In this document: positions 9,187-19,400 of the stretch, piece by piece
Layout: each line of letters begins with the position of its first letter
Position numbering within the stretch: position 1 is the first letter of the stretch
Origin: Paenibacillus sp. P25
GTDB lineage: Bacteria > Bacillota > Bacilli > Paenibacillales > NBRC-103111
Assembly: GCA_024704175.1 (NCBI GenBank)
Contig: CP085629.1
Location: 4,898,001 to 4,962,000, forward strand
Direction of reading: 5' to 3'
Length of the DNA stretch: 64,000 bases
The notes under the pieces: model-generated
Database searches by the model: none
Seen by the model: the letters and a program-made list of their open reading frames with translations, nothing else
Told to the model about the DNA's origin: nothing
Made by a program: the position numbers and the translations under genes

Positions 9187-11290
9187 ATGCTTCACGCATT
9201 TATTCGCTTCATTTGCCGGTCGCTGTTCCGCCTGCGCATCACTGGACTGGAGAAGCTCCGTCTGGAAGGGCCGGCCATTCTGATGCCGAATCACGTTTCC
9301 CTGCTGGACGCCGTGTTCCTGGCTGCACATCTGCCGCCGGAGACCGTATTCGTGGTCAATACGGGGATTGCGCGGAGAATTGCTCCCGTGCTCCCATTGT
9401 TTCGACATATTACCGTCAATCCTCTGAACCCTTACTCGGTGCGGGCCATGGTCAAGGTCGTGCAGAGCGGAAAACCGCTCGTCCTGTTTCCCGAGGGGCG
9501 GATCACCACGACCGGCGGTCTCATGAAAGTATTCCCGGGCGTAGGCTACATTGCGCTGAAGACCGGCGCCAGCCTGTATCCGATCGCGATCAACGGACTC
9601 GAACGAAGCAAATTGTCTTATATCGGGGATAAAATCAAAACGGTCCTGTTCCCGCAGGTTTCCATCGATATCGGGGAGCCGCTGAGTCTGAAGCTCAAAG
9701 AGGGCGAGCCGCTGCGGGTGCAAAAGGAACGCGCAGCCGAGACGATTCTCCGCGCGCTTCAGGAGCAGCTCGTGAAGAGCCGCCTGCGCTCAGGCCTTAA
9801 CCTGTTCGATGAGCTGCGGTTGCAGGCGAAGCGAAGCGGCATGGGGCTTGCCGTATGCGAGGATTTGACCCAGAAGCTGACCTACCGCAAGCCGCTGCTC
9901 GCCTCTTATGTGTTCGCCCGGAAGCTGGCTCCGCGGCTTAAGGGGCAGGAGCGGGCCGGACTGCTGCTGCCGAACGCCGCCGGGCAGGCGATCGCATTGT
10001 TTGCGCTCTTCCGTCTCGGCAAAGCCCCGGCCATGCTGAATTATTCCGCAGGGGTGCAGACGGTGGCGGATGCCTGCGAAACCGCCTCGCTGCAAACGGT
10101 GATCACCTCCCGCGTGTTTGTCGAGAAAGCCAGGCTGGAACCGATGATTGCGGCTTTATCCGCCTTCTGCCGTATCGTTTATCTGGAGGACGTTCGAAGC
10201 AGCGTTAGCCGGGCGGACCGCTTGGCGGGGCTGTGGGATCTGCTCCGGAGAAGACCCGCGGACCGGGGAGCGAAGGAAGTCATCCTCTTTACTTCCGGAA
10301 GCGAGAGCAAGCCGAAGGGCGTCGTGCTCACGCATGACAACCTGTTCGCCAACATTCAGCAGGCGCGCTCGATGTTCGATTTTACCGCCAAGGATAAAAT
10401 CTTTAACGCGCTCGCCCATGTTCCACAGCTTCGGCCTGACCGCCGGCACCCTCTTGCCGCCGCTCACCGGAGTCCGGCTGTACCTGTATCCGAGTCCGCT
10501 GCATTATAAGGTCATCCCCGAGCTCGTCTACGACCGGAACGTCACAATCCTGTTCGGGACGTCGACGTTCCTCGCCGCATACGGCAAGACGGCGCACCCG
10601 TACGACTTCTACTCGGTCCGTTACGTCGTCGCCGGCGCGGAGAAGCTGAAGGAGGAGGTCATCCGGCTGTGGAACGAGAAGTTCGGGCTTCGCATCTTCG
10701 AAGGCTACGGCACGACGGAAGCCTCGCCGATTCTCTCCATCAACACGCCGCTCCATTATAAAAAAGGGACCGTCGGCAAGTTGCTGCCCGGCGTGCGCTG
10801 GCGGATCCGGCCCGTGGAGGGCATCGCTTCCGGGGAAGCCTGGAAGTCGCGGGTCCGAACCTGATGAAGGGGTATCTGCTGCACGGCAAGGGCTTCGTCC
10901 CGAACGAAGAATGGTACGATTGCGGCGATGTCGTGACGATCGACGAACAGGGCTATATGACCCTGCAGGCCCGGTTGAAGCGGTTTGCCAAAATCGCCGG
11001 CGAGATGGTTTCGCTCCAGCTCGTCGAGGAAGTCGCCCGGCAGGCGACCGGGTTAGAGAACCTGGCCGCCGTATCGGTGGCGGACGGCCGCAAAGGGGAA
11101 CGGATCGTCCTCTATACCGCCGACCCGGAGGCCGCACTGCCGCCGATCAAGCAGTATTTAAGCGAACGCGGATATTCTCCGCCGCTCATGCCGTCCCGCC
11201 TGGAGAGAGTGGACCGGCTCCCAGCCGCTGGGAAGCGGCAAGACCGATTATGTCAGCCTGAAGAAGATGGCGGAATCGCTGTCATTCTGA
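9187..11290 (+). CDS. aas: Bifunctional acyltransferase / acyl-ACP synthetase, Aas-type (three frameshifts)
   Basis: Re-acylates lysophospholipid at the membrane. Residues about 1-200 are a PlsC-type acyltransferase with PNHVSLLD (His36, Asp41) and FPEGRITTTGG. Residues about 230-700 are an AMP-forming acyl-ACP ligase with TSGSESKPKGVVLTH, FHSFGLTAG, EGYGTTEASP and a C-terminal GSGKTDYVSLKKM. Frame changes fall near 10413 (extra C; repair gives ALPMFHSFG), 10845 (lost G) and 11223 (extra A); the repaired length is about 700 residues. ATG 9187 with GGGGG upstream is chosen over TTG 9172. It is followed after 20 bp by the lplT homologue, the same pairing as in enterobacteria. Confidence 0.85.
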
Positions 11291-11310
11291 GAAAAGGGAA
11301 GGTACCGAAC

Positions 11311-12551
11311 ATGAAACCGACCGCACTTAAGCCCAGCTCCATGCCCGCCGTCCGCACCGGAGGCCGGAAATGGCTGTCCCCGCTGAATAAACTGTATGTT
11401 TCGCAGTTTATGTCCGCTTTTGCCGATAATATGATTCTGTTCATTACGCTTGCCGTCATTAAAGAGCGGATGCTGCCGGAGCTGTATATCGGCGTCGTGC
11501 AGGCGGCATTCCTCCTCGCCTTCGTGCTGCTCGCCCCGTTCGTCGGGGCATTCGCCGACCGCAACTACAAGTCGCGCGTGCTGCTGATCGGCAACGCCGT
11601 CAAGGCATTCGGGATGGCCTGCCTGATCCTCGGGGCCGACCCGGCGCTCAGCTACGCGGTCGTCGGCATCGGCGCCGCCGTCTACTCCCCGGCAAATACG
11701 GCATCCTGCCGGAGCTGACGGAGGACGAGAACGGCCTGCTGCGGGCGAACGCCAAGATCGAGGGCTTTACGATTCTGGCGATCCTGACGGGTTCGCTGGC
11801 CGGAGGCATGCTCGCGGACCGGTCCATTCTTCTCGGTATGATCGTCTGCATCCTGATCTATCTTCTGGCCCTGACCGTCTCCTTGTCCATTCCGAAGGGA
11901 CCACGCAACGCGGACATCCGTTACCTTCCGGAAACCGCCCAATTTTTCAAGGATACCGCCAAGCTTTTCCGGATAAGAAAAACCCGCTTCTCCCTGGTCG
12001 GAACCGGCTCCTTCTGGATGTGCTCCGCCGTACTGCGACTCGCCTTGATCGCCTGGGTGCCGGTTCATCTCAGCATTCATTCGCTGGACAGCATTTCGAC
12101 GCTGACCGCGGTAACGGGCATCGGGATCGTCTTCGGCGCCTTGACCGCCCCCCGGCTCGTTCCGGCTGCAAAATATTACAAAGCGTACCTTTTCGGAATC
12201 GCGATGGCGGCCGCCATGCTGATGTTTCCGTTCGTGTACCATACGGCGGTTACGGTGCTTCTGCTGCTGTTCATCGGCTTTGCCGGCGGGGTCTTCATCG
12301 TGCCGATGAACAGCGCGCTGCAGGCCGAAGGGCATAAAGCCGTGGGGGCCGGGAAGACGATCGCCGTGCAGAATATGATCGAGAACGCGCTGATGATGTC
12401 GGGCGTGGGCGTATATACCGGCGTATCCAAGCTGGGCGTCTCGACGGATGCCTCCATCCTCGGCATGACCGCCGTTCTGCTCTTGATGGTCGCCTATCTG
12501 GCCGCTGAGGTCCGCAGGCTCCGCCGGGAACGGCGAAGCGAAGCGGAGTAG
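11311..12551 (+). CDS. lplT: Lysophospholipid transporter, LplT-type MFS (one frameshift)
   Basis: Major-facilitator membrane protein. Its opening LSPLNKLYVSQFMSAFADNMI and the loop FADRNYKSRVLLIGNAVKAFG match LplT, which flips lysophospholipid inward to be re-acylated by Aas. About 12 hydrophobic helices are visible. ATG 11311 follows AAGGGAAGG, 20 bp after the aas stop, so the genes form an operon. The frame changes near 11693, where one A is missing from AAAA (repair SPAKYGILPELTEDENG); the repaired length is about 413 residues. The stop lies only 9 bp from the end of the convergent membrane-protein gene. Confidence 0.83.
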
Positions 12552-12560
12552 CCTCTCCCT

Positions 12561-13303
12561 TTACCCCGCCTGGCCGAAGAAGTAAAAGAAGCCCCCGCCG
12601 CGGCGATTAGCAAGAACCAGGCCGCGGCGGTGCGCAAGCGGGGCGGCGGACCGTCCCTCAGCACCTGAAGGCCCAGCGGCATAAGCGCGAGGCACAGTCC
12701 GGCCGCCGCGATCAGCGAGGACGGCGTCGTGCCCTTCAGCACGCCCAGAGGCAGCGCCGCCATGAGCCCCAGCGCAATGGACTGAAGCCTGTTCATCGTG
12801 CGGGACAGGTAGGCGCCGGCTGCGAGAACGATCCAGCCCAGCAGGATAGCCAGGTTGAAGATGCTGAAGAGATGGAACGCGCCGTAGGCTTCGGAGACCG
12901 CCTTCACGGCGGAATCGAGCCCTTGGTCGCGGACAAGCTGAAAAGCGAGATGGTCGACACCGGCGTGAAAGGTGCGTGCAAACAGCCCGCAGATGGCGAA
13001 GATTCCGCCCCACATGGCCCAGTACGGCCTAACGCCGCCGATAAGTCTGACCAGCGTAAGGACCGCCGGCCATAGCAGGAGATTGCCGGCGGCAAACAGG
13101 CTGTAGGATGCGGTCATCAGCGCCGGGTGATCCCGGAAAGCCTCCAGCCGCTGCGGAAAGAAGAAGTGAAACGGCGACCGGAGCGCCACTCCTGCAAGGA
13201 GCAGCGAAAGGCCCAAGATCAGCGCGCCTCCTCCTGCCCACCGTCCGGGAAACCAAATCTCCGCACGCCCCCGGCTTCTTTTTATAACCTCAACCTCATT
13301 CAT
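12561..13303 (-). CDS. Uncharacterised multi-pass membrane protein (one frameshift)
   Basis: A 247-residue hydrophobic protein with about seven predicted transmembrane stretches (ALILGLSLLLAGVAL, LMTASYSLFAAGNLLLWPAVL, YWAMWGGIFAICGLF, FSIFNLAILLGWIVLAAGAYL and others). The family is not recognised. ATG 13303 follows AGGAGAGGGTTCC. The ORF would run through the stop of lplT unless one G is restored in the GGGGG near 12597, after which it ends as GGFFYFFGQAG at 12561. I favour that shorter end because it removes the overlap. Confidence 0.65.
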
Positions 13304-13413
13304 GGAACCCTCTCCTTGTCATCGATAAGCTCGCCATAACAGCAACCCCATCTTACCCTCATAAGCTTAAGCCTCGGAGAAGGCTTTCTTAACTTTTACT
13401 GAACGTTGTAAAA

Positions 13414-13466
13414 GCAAAGACCCTCCCGACGTTTCATGTCAAAGGAGAGTCTTTGCGATTTTTTTG
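13414..13466 (+). terminator. Orphan rho-independent terminator in a divergent gap
   Basis: GCAAAGACCCTCC (13414) pairs with GGAGAGTCTTTGC (13444-13456), then GATTTTTTTGCC. It sits between the divergent membrane-protein (start 13303) and TIM-barrel (start 13705) genes, with no plus-strand gene upstream. It may end a small RNA or act as a leader attenuator. The rest of this 400-bp gap shows nothing else definite. Confidence 0.7.
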
Positions 13467-13704
13467 CCAATTGCTAAGTTACTTGCCTAATCCTTCCCAT
13501 TCATCAATATATAAAACTTCGATCACGGAATGATTACATTTTTTATGTATGATGGTTCTAGCTGTATTACCCCTCGCCGTAACGGTTCAAACCTCATTCC
13601 AATCGCTTCCGTTTAGGGCCCCGTTTGTACCGTTCGCGAAAAAGCCGTTCTTCGTTCCAAGCCCGGCCGGCGTCCTGACGAACCGACCAAGTAAAGGAGA
13701 AATC

Positions 13705-14649
13705 ATGAAACCAGTCCGTACTTTGCTGTCATCGTTATCTTTCAAAATCGCTGTGGTAAGCTTGATTTCCGCACAGGCGGCCGGCTTTCTGCCGTCCGCG
13801 ACCTTCACACCGGCGGCTCATGCCGCTGAATCCGCACCTGCCGTTACACCCGGGCCGTCTGTCAAAGCGACCTGGGTCTGGTATACGGCGGAAGCCTTCA
13901 AGAACATGGACACCACCTTCAGCCAAATGCAGGCGAACGGCGTAAATCTGGTGTACCTGCAGCAGGATGTCGATATTCCGAACGGCCAATACGCCGCTTT
14001 TATCAAGAGAGCCCGCTCGCTCGGCATCGAGGTTCACGCCTTGGCCGGGGAGCCGAACTGGATTCTTCCGGACAAGCAGATCAAGATGTACAAGTTCATC
14101 GATTGGGTGAAACAATACAACCTCAGCGTGAGCCCGGACGAAAGATACACGGGGATCCATCTGGACGTCGAGCCGTTTACGACCAAGGAGTGGAACCAGA
14201 ATCAGGATGCGATGCTGGGGTACTGGCGGGATACGATCACGGGATTCGTCCAGGAATCGAAGACGGAAACCGGCCTGCCGACCGGGGCGGACATCCCGTT
14301 CTGGCTGTACAAATTTGATATTCCCGACGGACAAGGAGGCAGAACGACGCTCTCGAGGTTTATGATCGGCCAGCTCGATTCCACCACATTGATGGCTTAC
14401 CGGGATAATACGGCGGAAATCACCGACGTGGCTTCGAAGGAGCTGAATGAGGCGGAAGCGTTAGGCAAACCGATGCTGCTGTCCGTTGAAACGTCGCCGA
14501 ATCCCGACAGCTTCATTACCTTTTACGGCAAAGGGCGAACGAAGCTGAACACCGTCATGGGGGATTTGAACGAGAAGATGAAGAACCTGAAATCGTATAA
14601 AGGCTACGCCGTGCACGAATTTAGCGCTTGGACCCAAATGGGCGACTAA
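13705..14649 (+). CDS. Secreted TIM-barrel protein, GH18-like active-site pattern
   Basis: A 314-residue exported protein: signal peptide cleaved at AHA-AE (residue 40), then a barrel-like alternation starting VKATWVWYTAEAF. YTGIHLDVEPF places Asp154 and Glu156 in a DxE arrangement like the acid/base strand of GH18-type barrels, and LMAYRDN resembles the later substrate-binding Tyr strand. This is inference; no formal family is recognised. AAAGGAG precedes ATG 13705. The possible upstream start at 13549 lacks a ribosome site and would bury the signal peptide. A glycan-hydrolysing role outside the cell is plausible but unproven. Confidence 0.75.
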   Translation: MKPVRTLLSSLSFKIAVVSLISAQAAGFLPSATFTPAAHAAESAPAVTPGPSVKATWVWYTAEAFKNMDTTFSQMQANGVNLVYLQQDVDIPNGQYAAFIKRARSLGIEVHALAGEPNWILPDKQIKMYKFIDWVKQYNLSVSPDERYTGIHLDVEPFTTKEWNQNQDAMLGYWRDTITGFVQESKTETGLPTGADIPFWLYKFDIPDGQGGRTTLSRFMIGQLDSTTLMAYRDNTAEITDVASKELNEAEALGKPMLLSVETSPNPDSFITFYGKGRTKLNTVMGDLNEKMKNLKSYKGYAVHEFSAWTQMGD

Positions 14650-14708
14650 GCATTAAGAGTACATACGAAGAACGGCTTTTTCGCAAAGGGCATGAACCGG
14701 GAAGGGGG

Positions 14709-15179
14709 CTATCCGCTGGGTTTCACGGAAGTCCGGTCCACCGTCAAGAGGGATTGGAACCGATGAAAGACCCAGAGTCCGATGAGACCGCCGATTTCGT
14801 TCAAAATAAGGTCATCCACGTCCGCCGTACCCACGCGCAGGAACATTTGCAGCGACTCGAGCAAAACAATGATGCCTCCGAATATCACGGCAAATCCCGC
14901 ATAGCTCCGGGCCCTCTTAAACAAGAAGGGCAGCAGCAGGCCAAAAGGCACAAACACCCCGATATTCCCGCCAAATTGATGATCGGGAACATCCAATTAT
15001 GCGAGCCCGCCGTCGTCATAAAATGGAGTATCGTTTTCAAAGGAATGACGTTATACCGCATGCTCCACAGCCGTCAGGGTGGAACGGCGAAAGCCCACGA
15101 ACATCCAGTACAGGACACAGGAGCCGTACCCGGCCAGCAGGAGCCATGCCAGGCTCTTCATCCAAACATGCTTCTTCAC
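14709..15179 (-). CDS. VanZ family membrane protein (two frameshifts)
   Basis: VanZ-type four-helix membrane protein of about 156 residues. The frames join as LAWLLLAGYGSCVLYWMFVGF, then YNVIPLKTILHFM, then NWMFPIINLAGNIGVFVPFG and IVLLESLQMFLRVGTADVDD, the canonical VanZ block order. GTG 15179 is chosen since GGAGG lies seven bases before it. The frame changes lie near 15060 (one extra base) and 14964 (one lost G). VanZ proteins are linked to low-level teicoplanin resistance, but most homologues have unknown roles. Confidence 0.75.
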
Positions 15180-15228
15180 GGGATGCCTCCTTCCAGGTCA
15201 TAAGCTGATCCCCATCCTTATACCAAGA

Positions 15229-15256
15229 GAGGGAGAGCCGCTTCCGGCTCCCCTTC
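15229..15256 (-). terminator. Hairpin after the amidohydrolase gene
   Basis: GGGGAGCCG-GAAG-CGGCTCTCC on the minus strand lies directly beyond the amidohydrolase stop. The following pyrimidine tract (CTCTCTTGG) is weak. Confidence 0.45.
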
Positions 15257-15267
15257 CTTAGTCGGTA

Positions 15268-16145
15268 TTACGGATTCAGCTCTTGCAGCCTCTGCTTGAT
15301 TCTCGGAAATACCTGAAACGCATTCGCGTAAAATACTTCGTCGTGATGCTTCTCCGGAATCAGGCGCCGGACGAAATCGATGTAAACATCAATGGGCGCC
15401 AGCGGCCAGTCCGTGCCGAACAGCATTTTATCGTAGCGGTCGGCATAGACGAGAGCTCTTCGAAAATGATCCATGAATAGCGGCTCGTTCAGGAAGCGGT
15501 CGAACTTCTGTCGGTCCCCACGACAAGGCCGGACAGGTCGGCATAAACGTTCGGATTCTTGGCGACGACCTCCGCGCGTCCATCACCCAGGGATCTCCCA
15601 GGTGGCAGATCATGAAGCGGACGCCCCTTTGCTGATACGCGAGCTCATCTACCGTGAGCGGATGAGAATACTTCAGCAGGCCGTTCATCGAATACGTATC
15701 CCCGTATGAATCACGACCGGCAGGTCATACTGCTTCGCGAGCTCATAGACCGGACCGTAAATCCGGTCCGTTACATAATAATGGTAATACCCTGCATACA
15801 GCTTGATACCGGCGACCTCGCCGGAAGCGAGGCGCTTCTCGATTCGCCCCAGCTCCGCCGCTCCTTCGGGGAAGCCAGCCGGACCGGGTTGATCCCGACG
15901 CACTCCATCAGGAACGGGGGCAGTGGGCCCACCAAATCCAGTCCCATCGGGTTCGGAGCCGTCTTATCGGGAAAAGCCCCTTGGACCGTCTCCTGCACGC
16001 CCATACCGATCCCCAGGATGACATCATTCCGCTCAAATTCCCGCTGCAGCCCGGCCGCAGTATAATCTACTCCCGATAGCTCCTTCGCCGTCCGGTGAAA
16101 GCTGTCGATGTCCGATAAATGAATATGAATGTCGATAATCGGCAT
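15268..16145 (-). CDS. Amidohydrolase-2 family metal-dependent hydrolase (four frameshifts)
   Basis: TIM-barrel metallohydrolase of the amidohydrolase-2 family, about 293 residues once repaired. The strands appear in order: PIIDIHIHL (metal HxH), GIKLYAGYYHY, LPVVIHTGDTYS, RFMICHLGDPW and LFGTDWPLAP (metal Asp). Frame changes near 15877, 15700, 15575 and 15517 each fit one lost base, mostly G. The start codon comes three bases after the stop of the GNAT fusion gene, and its ribosome site AGGGGG lies inside that gene's end, so the two are translationally coupled. Relatives hydrolyse or decarboxylate small cyclic or aromatic acids; the substrate here is unknown. Confidence 0.8.
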
Positions 16146-16148
16146 TGG

Positions 16149-19100
16149 TTACCCCCTGTTATCGTCAAAACGAATCTCCGCAAGTCCCCGCGACTCATCG
16201 TAAGAAAGCGGTTGGTCGGCAAAAGCGAAGAATACGGGCGCGGTCCAGACGGATTCCCCATCCTCTATGGAACGGCCCTGCGTAACGCCGTATTGGATCA
16301 GCCGATTGTTGGTATACAGCCACGCATCCGTTCCGGGATACCGACTTACCGCATGGAGGATATCCGAACGATGGTCGGAGCCGAACCGGATGATCCCTTC
16401 GGAGGCGAGGTCCGCCCCTGCTTGGCCGCAGCGGTACCGGACTTCGTCCTCCGCTTCCGCCCATCCTTCCCGAAGGGAACGGCCGGGGTGGAAGAAACTG
16501 TCGATTGTACTCTTAAAATGAGTGTAAACCAGTCCCGTCCGGTTCGTCAAACGGGTGACGCAGCAGAGCACCGGGGCTCCCGGAAGAAGCAGAGCGAACA
16601 GGCTAAGCTGGATCCCGCGGTATTTTTCATGCTTCTCGATATACGTGTTCAGGGAAATTCCCGTCCATTCATTGCTCCGGTTATCCTTTAACGAGACGAA
16701 TCCTGCATCCCGCCTCTCCTCCTGCCGGCTGAGCGGAGACAAGTTCGGGATTGAAGCGGAGATGCCTCCATGCCATGGATTCCACCACGAACGCGGCCCC
16801 GGCTCGGGAAAGGAGCTGTCCAGCCACTCCTCCCCGTTATAACGGAGCGAATGGAGCACTGCCCCGAACGCCGGGGAAGCTTCTATCGTAAGCGGACCGT
16901 TCGAGCACCGGTACCTCTCGCCGGCCGCCTCCCTGCACACTTCCTGCTCCACCGGTGCCCCCGTTACGGGAATTACAACCGTACGGCGCTCCGTCCGGAG
17001 ATCCTCCGCTTCGAATATCAACTGTACCTTCTCCACCCTGCCCGAACCACCGGATTCCGGAAGGGCGAAGGCCGCTTCATAAACCTGCTCCTCACGATGA
17101 AATGAGGTGCGGATGGGTTCGGCCTTCCCGCCGGAGAGCGAGACGGTTAGCGTCCCGTCGATTGGCTGATTCCGGTGCTGCCGGAGCTTCAACTCCGAAG
17201 CGCTGCCCGCGAACGGATTTCTTCCGCTCGGGCCCCATTCCCAATGGTCCCGCAGCAGCGGCCTGACCGGATCCCTCCGCTTCCGTGCGAAGCAGCGGAA
17301 ATCCCACCAGTCCGCATACGTGCCTATGGCAAGAAAAGACGACCCCGTGCGAATTGTTGTCCCGGGGCTCGGACGGCCAAGCGCATACTCAATCCCGAAG
17401 TGCCAGTCCAGCTTCACCAGCTTCGCGGAAGCGTCCCAGCAGAAACCGCGCGGCGGTTTCGCATGGCGGCTGAACAGCCAGTTCTCCGTCATCCGGTCCA
17501 TGTCCCAGTCGTCGTAACCCGCGGCATACCGGTCCTTCAGATCATAGTAATCGCCGTCATAAGGAAGCACGAGGCCGTCCGTTTCATGATCGAACGCATC
17601 GGCCAAATACAGGTCCTCCGGTATCGCGCCCCCGAATCATGGCGGACTTCAAAATACCGCTCCACGATTCCGTTTGCGTTCAGCCGGGTCAACGCCGTAA
17701 CAACCATTCCGGGAGCCTCCTCCGGCCGGTACTCCGCCGCCAGCACCATCGCATCGCCGTCCGGATAGATATCGACCGACTCGGCCTTTTTCTTGGAAAA
17801 CTCGATGGAATACGGCCTGCCAAGCCGCGGAAAGAACCAAGAGGTGTGTCGTCCTCCCTGAAGGTGAGAGGTCCACAATTCGTTGTTCCGTTTGTTCAGA
17901 CCGACCGTATACGGCCCGTTCACGGCAATCCAGTGATCGGCGATCTCTCCTCCGAAGCGGCCCGTATTTCCTTTGAAGACGCCGTACAGCCTGCGGGTGA
18001 ACAAAATAGGCTCTCCGTTATCCGGCATCGCCTTAATTTCCGCATCGACGGAATAAAGCCCGAACCGGCGGAGCGTATAAGGAATCTTGACCGCGGCCTT
18101 CCCTTGGGCCGGAATCCGGACCGAAACAAAGGAAAGACCGAAGTCCGCAAAATCGCAAGCCGGAAGCTTCAGCTCAAATTCCGCCGCTTCCTTATAATGA
18201 TTCTCAAAGGTGAGAAAGGCTTCTTCGGCAACACCCGTGTACTGCTCTTGGCCCTTCACTTCCAGCCCGATGCCGGCAGGGAACTTCGGCGCTATGCCGG
18301 TACGGAATTCCGCCGCTTTTCCGTTAATTGTCCATTGGGAAACTACGGCAGGATGGGTCTTCCAATCGCTCTGTTCCTCGAACACCGGGTCGATATAAAA
18401 TTCGCCCTCCACCACCATGGTATCCTGAACGCGAACGGTCCGGTTCAGTTCGAACTGCAAATTCATATCGTCTCTTCCTCGAATCGTGCATTCCAGCGGG
18501 GCCCCCGACTTATTCCGTATGATATAGCGGACAGGATAAGCGCTTCCAAAGACCAGAGCATGCCCGTCGATTTCCGTATGAATCGAATAATCGTCCGTCT
18601 CGATCAAGCGAATCCCTCTGCCCGTCTTCTCGAATTCAACCCGCGCCGAGGTTCCGTCTTTCCTCCAGGCGTATTCGAAATAATCGAAGCCGTTCTCCAT
18701 CCGGCCGTCCGGCTGAATATCCAGACTGCGGAGGCTGTCGGCATACCAGTCGATGCGCCCAAGGTAAGGCGCCAGAGCTTCCGTCTGCAGTACGGTCGGA
18801 ATGAAATTCATCAGATGCACGGAGTTGTCTTTCTTCTCCCAGAAGAAGCCGCATTTCTTGTACATGGGAACCGCCTTTGTATTGCCCGCCCAAGTGAACA
18901 AATCGAGCCGCGGCCACCCCAGCTCCACCGTCGTTTCGACGGCTTTCAGAATCAGCGCCTTCCCGATCTTATGGCCGTGAAAATCGGGCCTCACGTTCAA
19001 GAGCGGCACGAACAGCGCCCCTTCGTCCTGCCTGTAATAAGAGAAGCTGCAGTAGCCCACGACTTCATTCCCATGAAGAGCCAGGAACACTTTGAGATGG

Positions 19101-19261
19101 CCGGCATTCTCATGCTCCCTTGCTACATTCTCCGCCGTGCGTATGCGGCTATTCCCGCCCCAGCTCTCCTGGCTGCAGTTCCACATGTCGGCCACAGCCT
19201 GGGCGTACCGCGGTTCATACTCTACAATCTGAATGCTGTTTGTTGCATTTGCAGGACTCAT
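16149..19261 (-). CDS. GNAT N-acetyltransferase fused to a ~870-residue beta-rich region (one frameshift)
   Basis: An unusually long protein of about 1,037 residues. Residues 1-165 are a GNAT acetyltransferase: VGYCSFSYY, motif A NVRPDFHGHKIGKALILKA, and YKKCGFF. From about 190 onward the sequence is rich in beta strands and aromatic residues (PVRYIIRNKSGAPLEC, WWDFRCFARKRR, WWNPWHGG, FVSLKDNRSNEWTG) and looks like stacked beta-sandwich or carbohydrate-binding domains. I cannot assign it to a family. ATG 19261 follows AGAGGTGA. The frame changes near 17628, where one G is missing from a G run (repair DSGGAIPEDLYLADAF). Cotranscribed with the amidohydrolase. Cytoplasmic, since no signal peptide is seen. 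Confidence 0.75.
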
Positions 19262-19400
19262 CGGTTCACCTCTTGTCTCTTTGGTTGATCCAAGCCATAC
19301 CAAGATGAATATACCTGAATTTTAAAATATGCCCAGAATCAGGTAAAGAGACATTTCGGTTATAACGATTTGCGTCCTCCGTCAGCATATGAAGTGCATT

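Noticed and set aside
13549..13704. An upstream extension of the secreted barrel protein starting MMVLAVLPLAV
   Set aside because: It lacks a ribosome site and would place 52 residues before an evident signal peptide that has its own AAAGGAG.
17639..19288. A 549-codon open frame on the plus strand opposite the GNAT fusion
   Set aside because: The minus-strand frame carries clear GNAT motifs and a ribosome site. The plus-strand frame has no family signal and is an antisense shadow caused by GC-rich codon bias.
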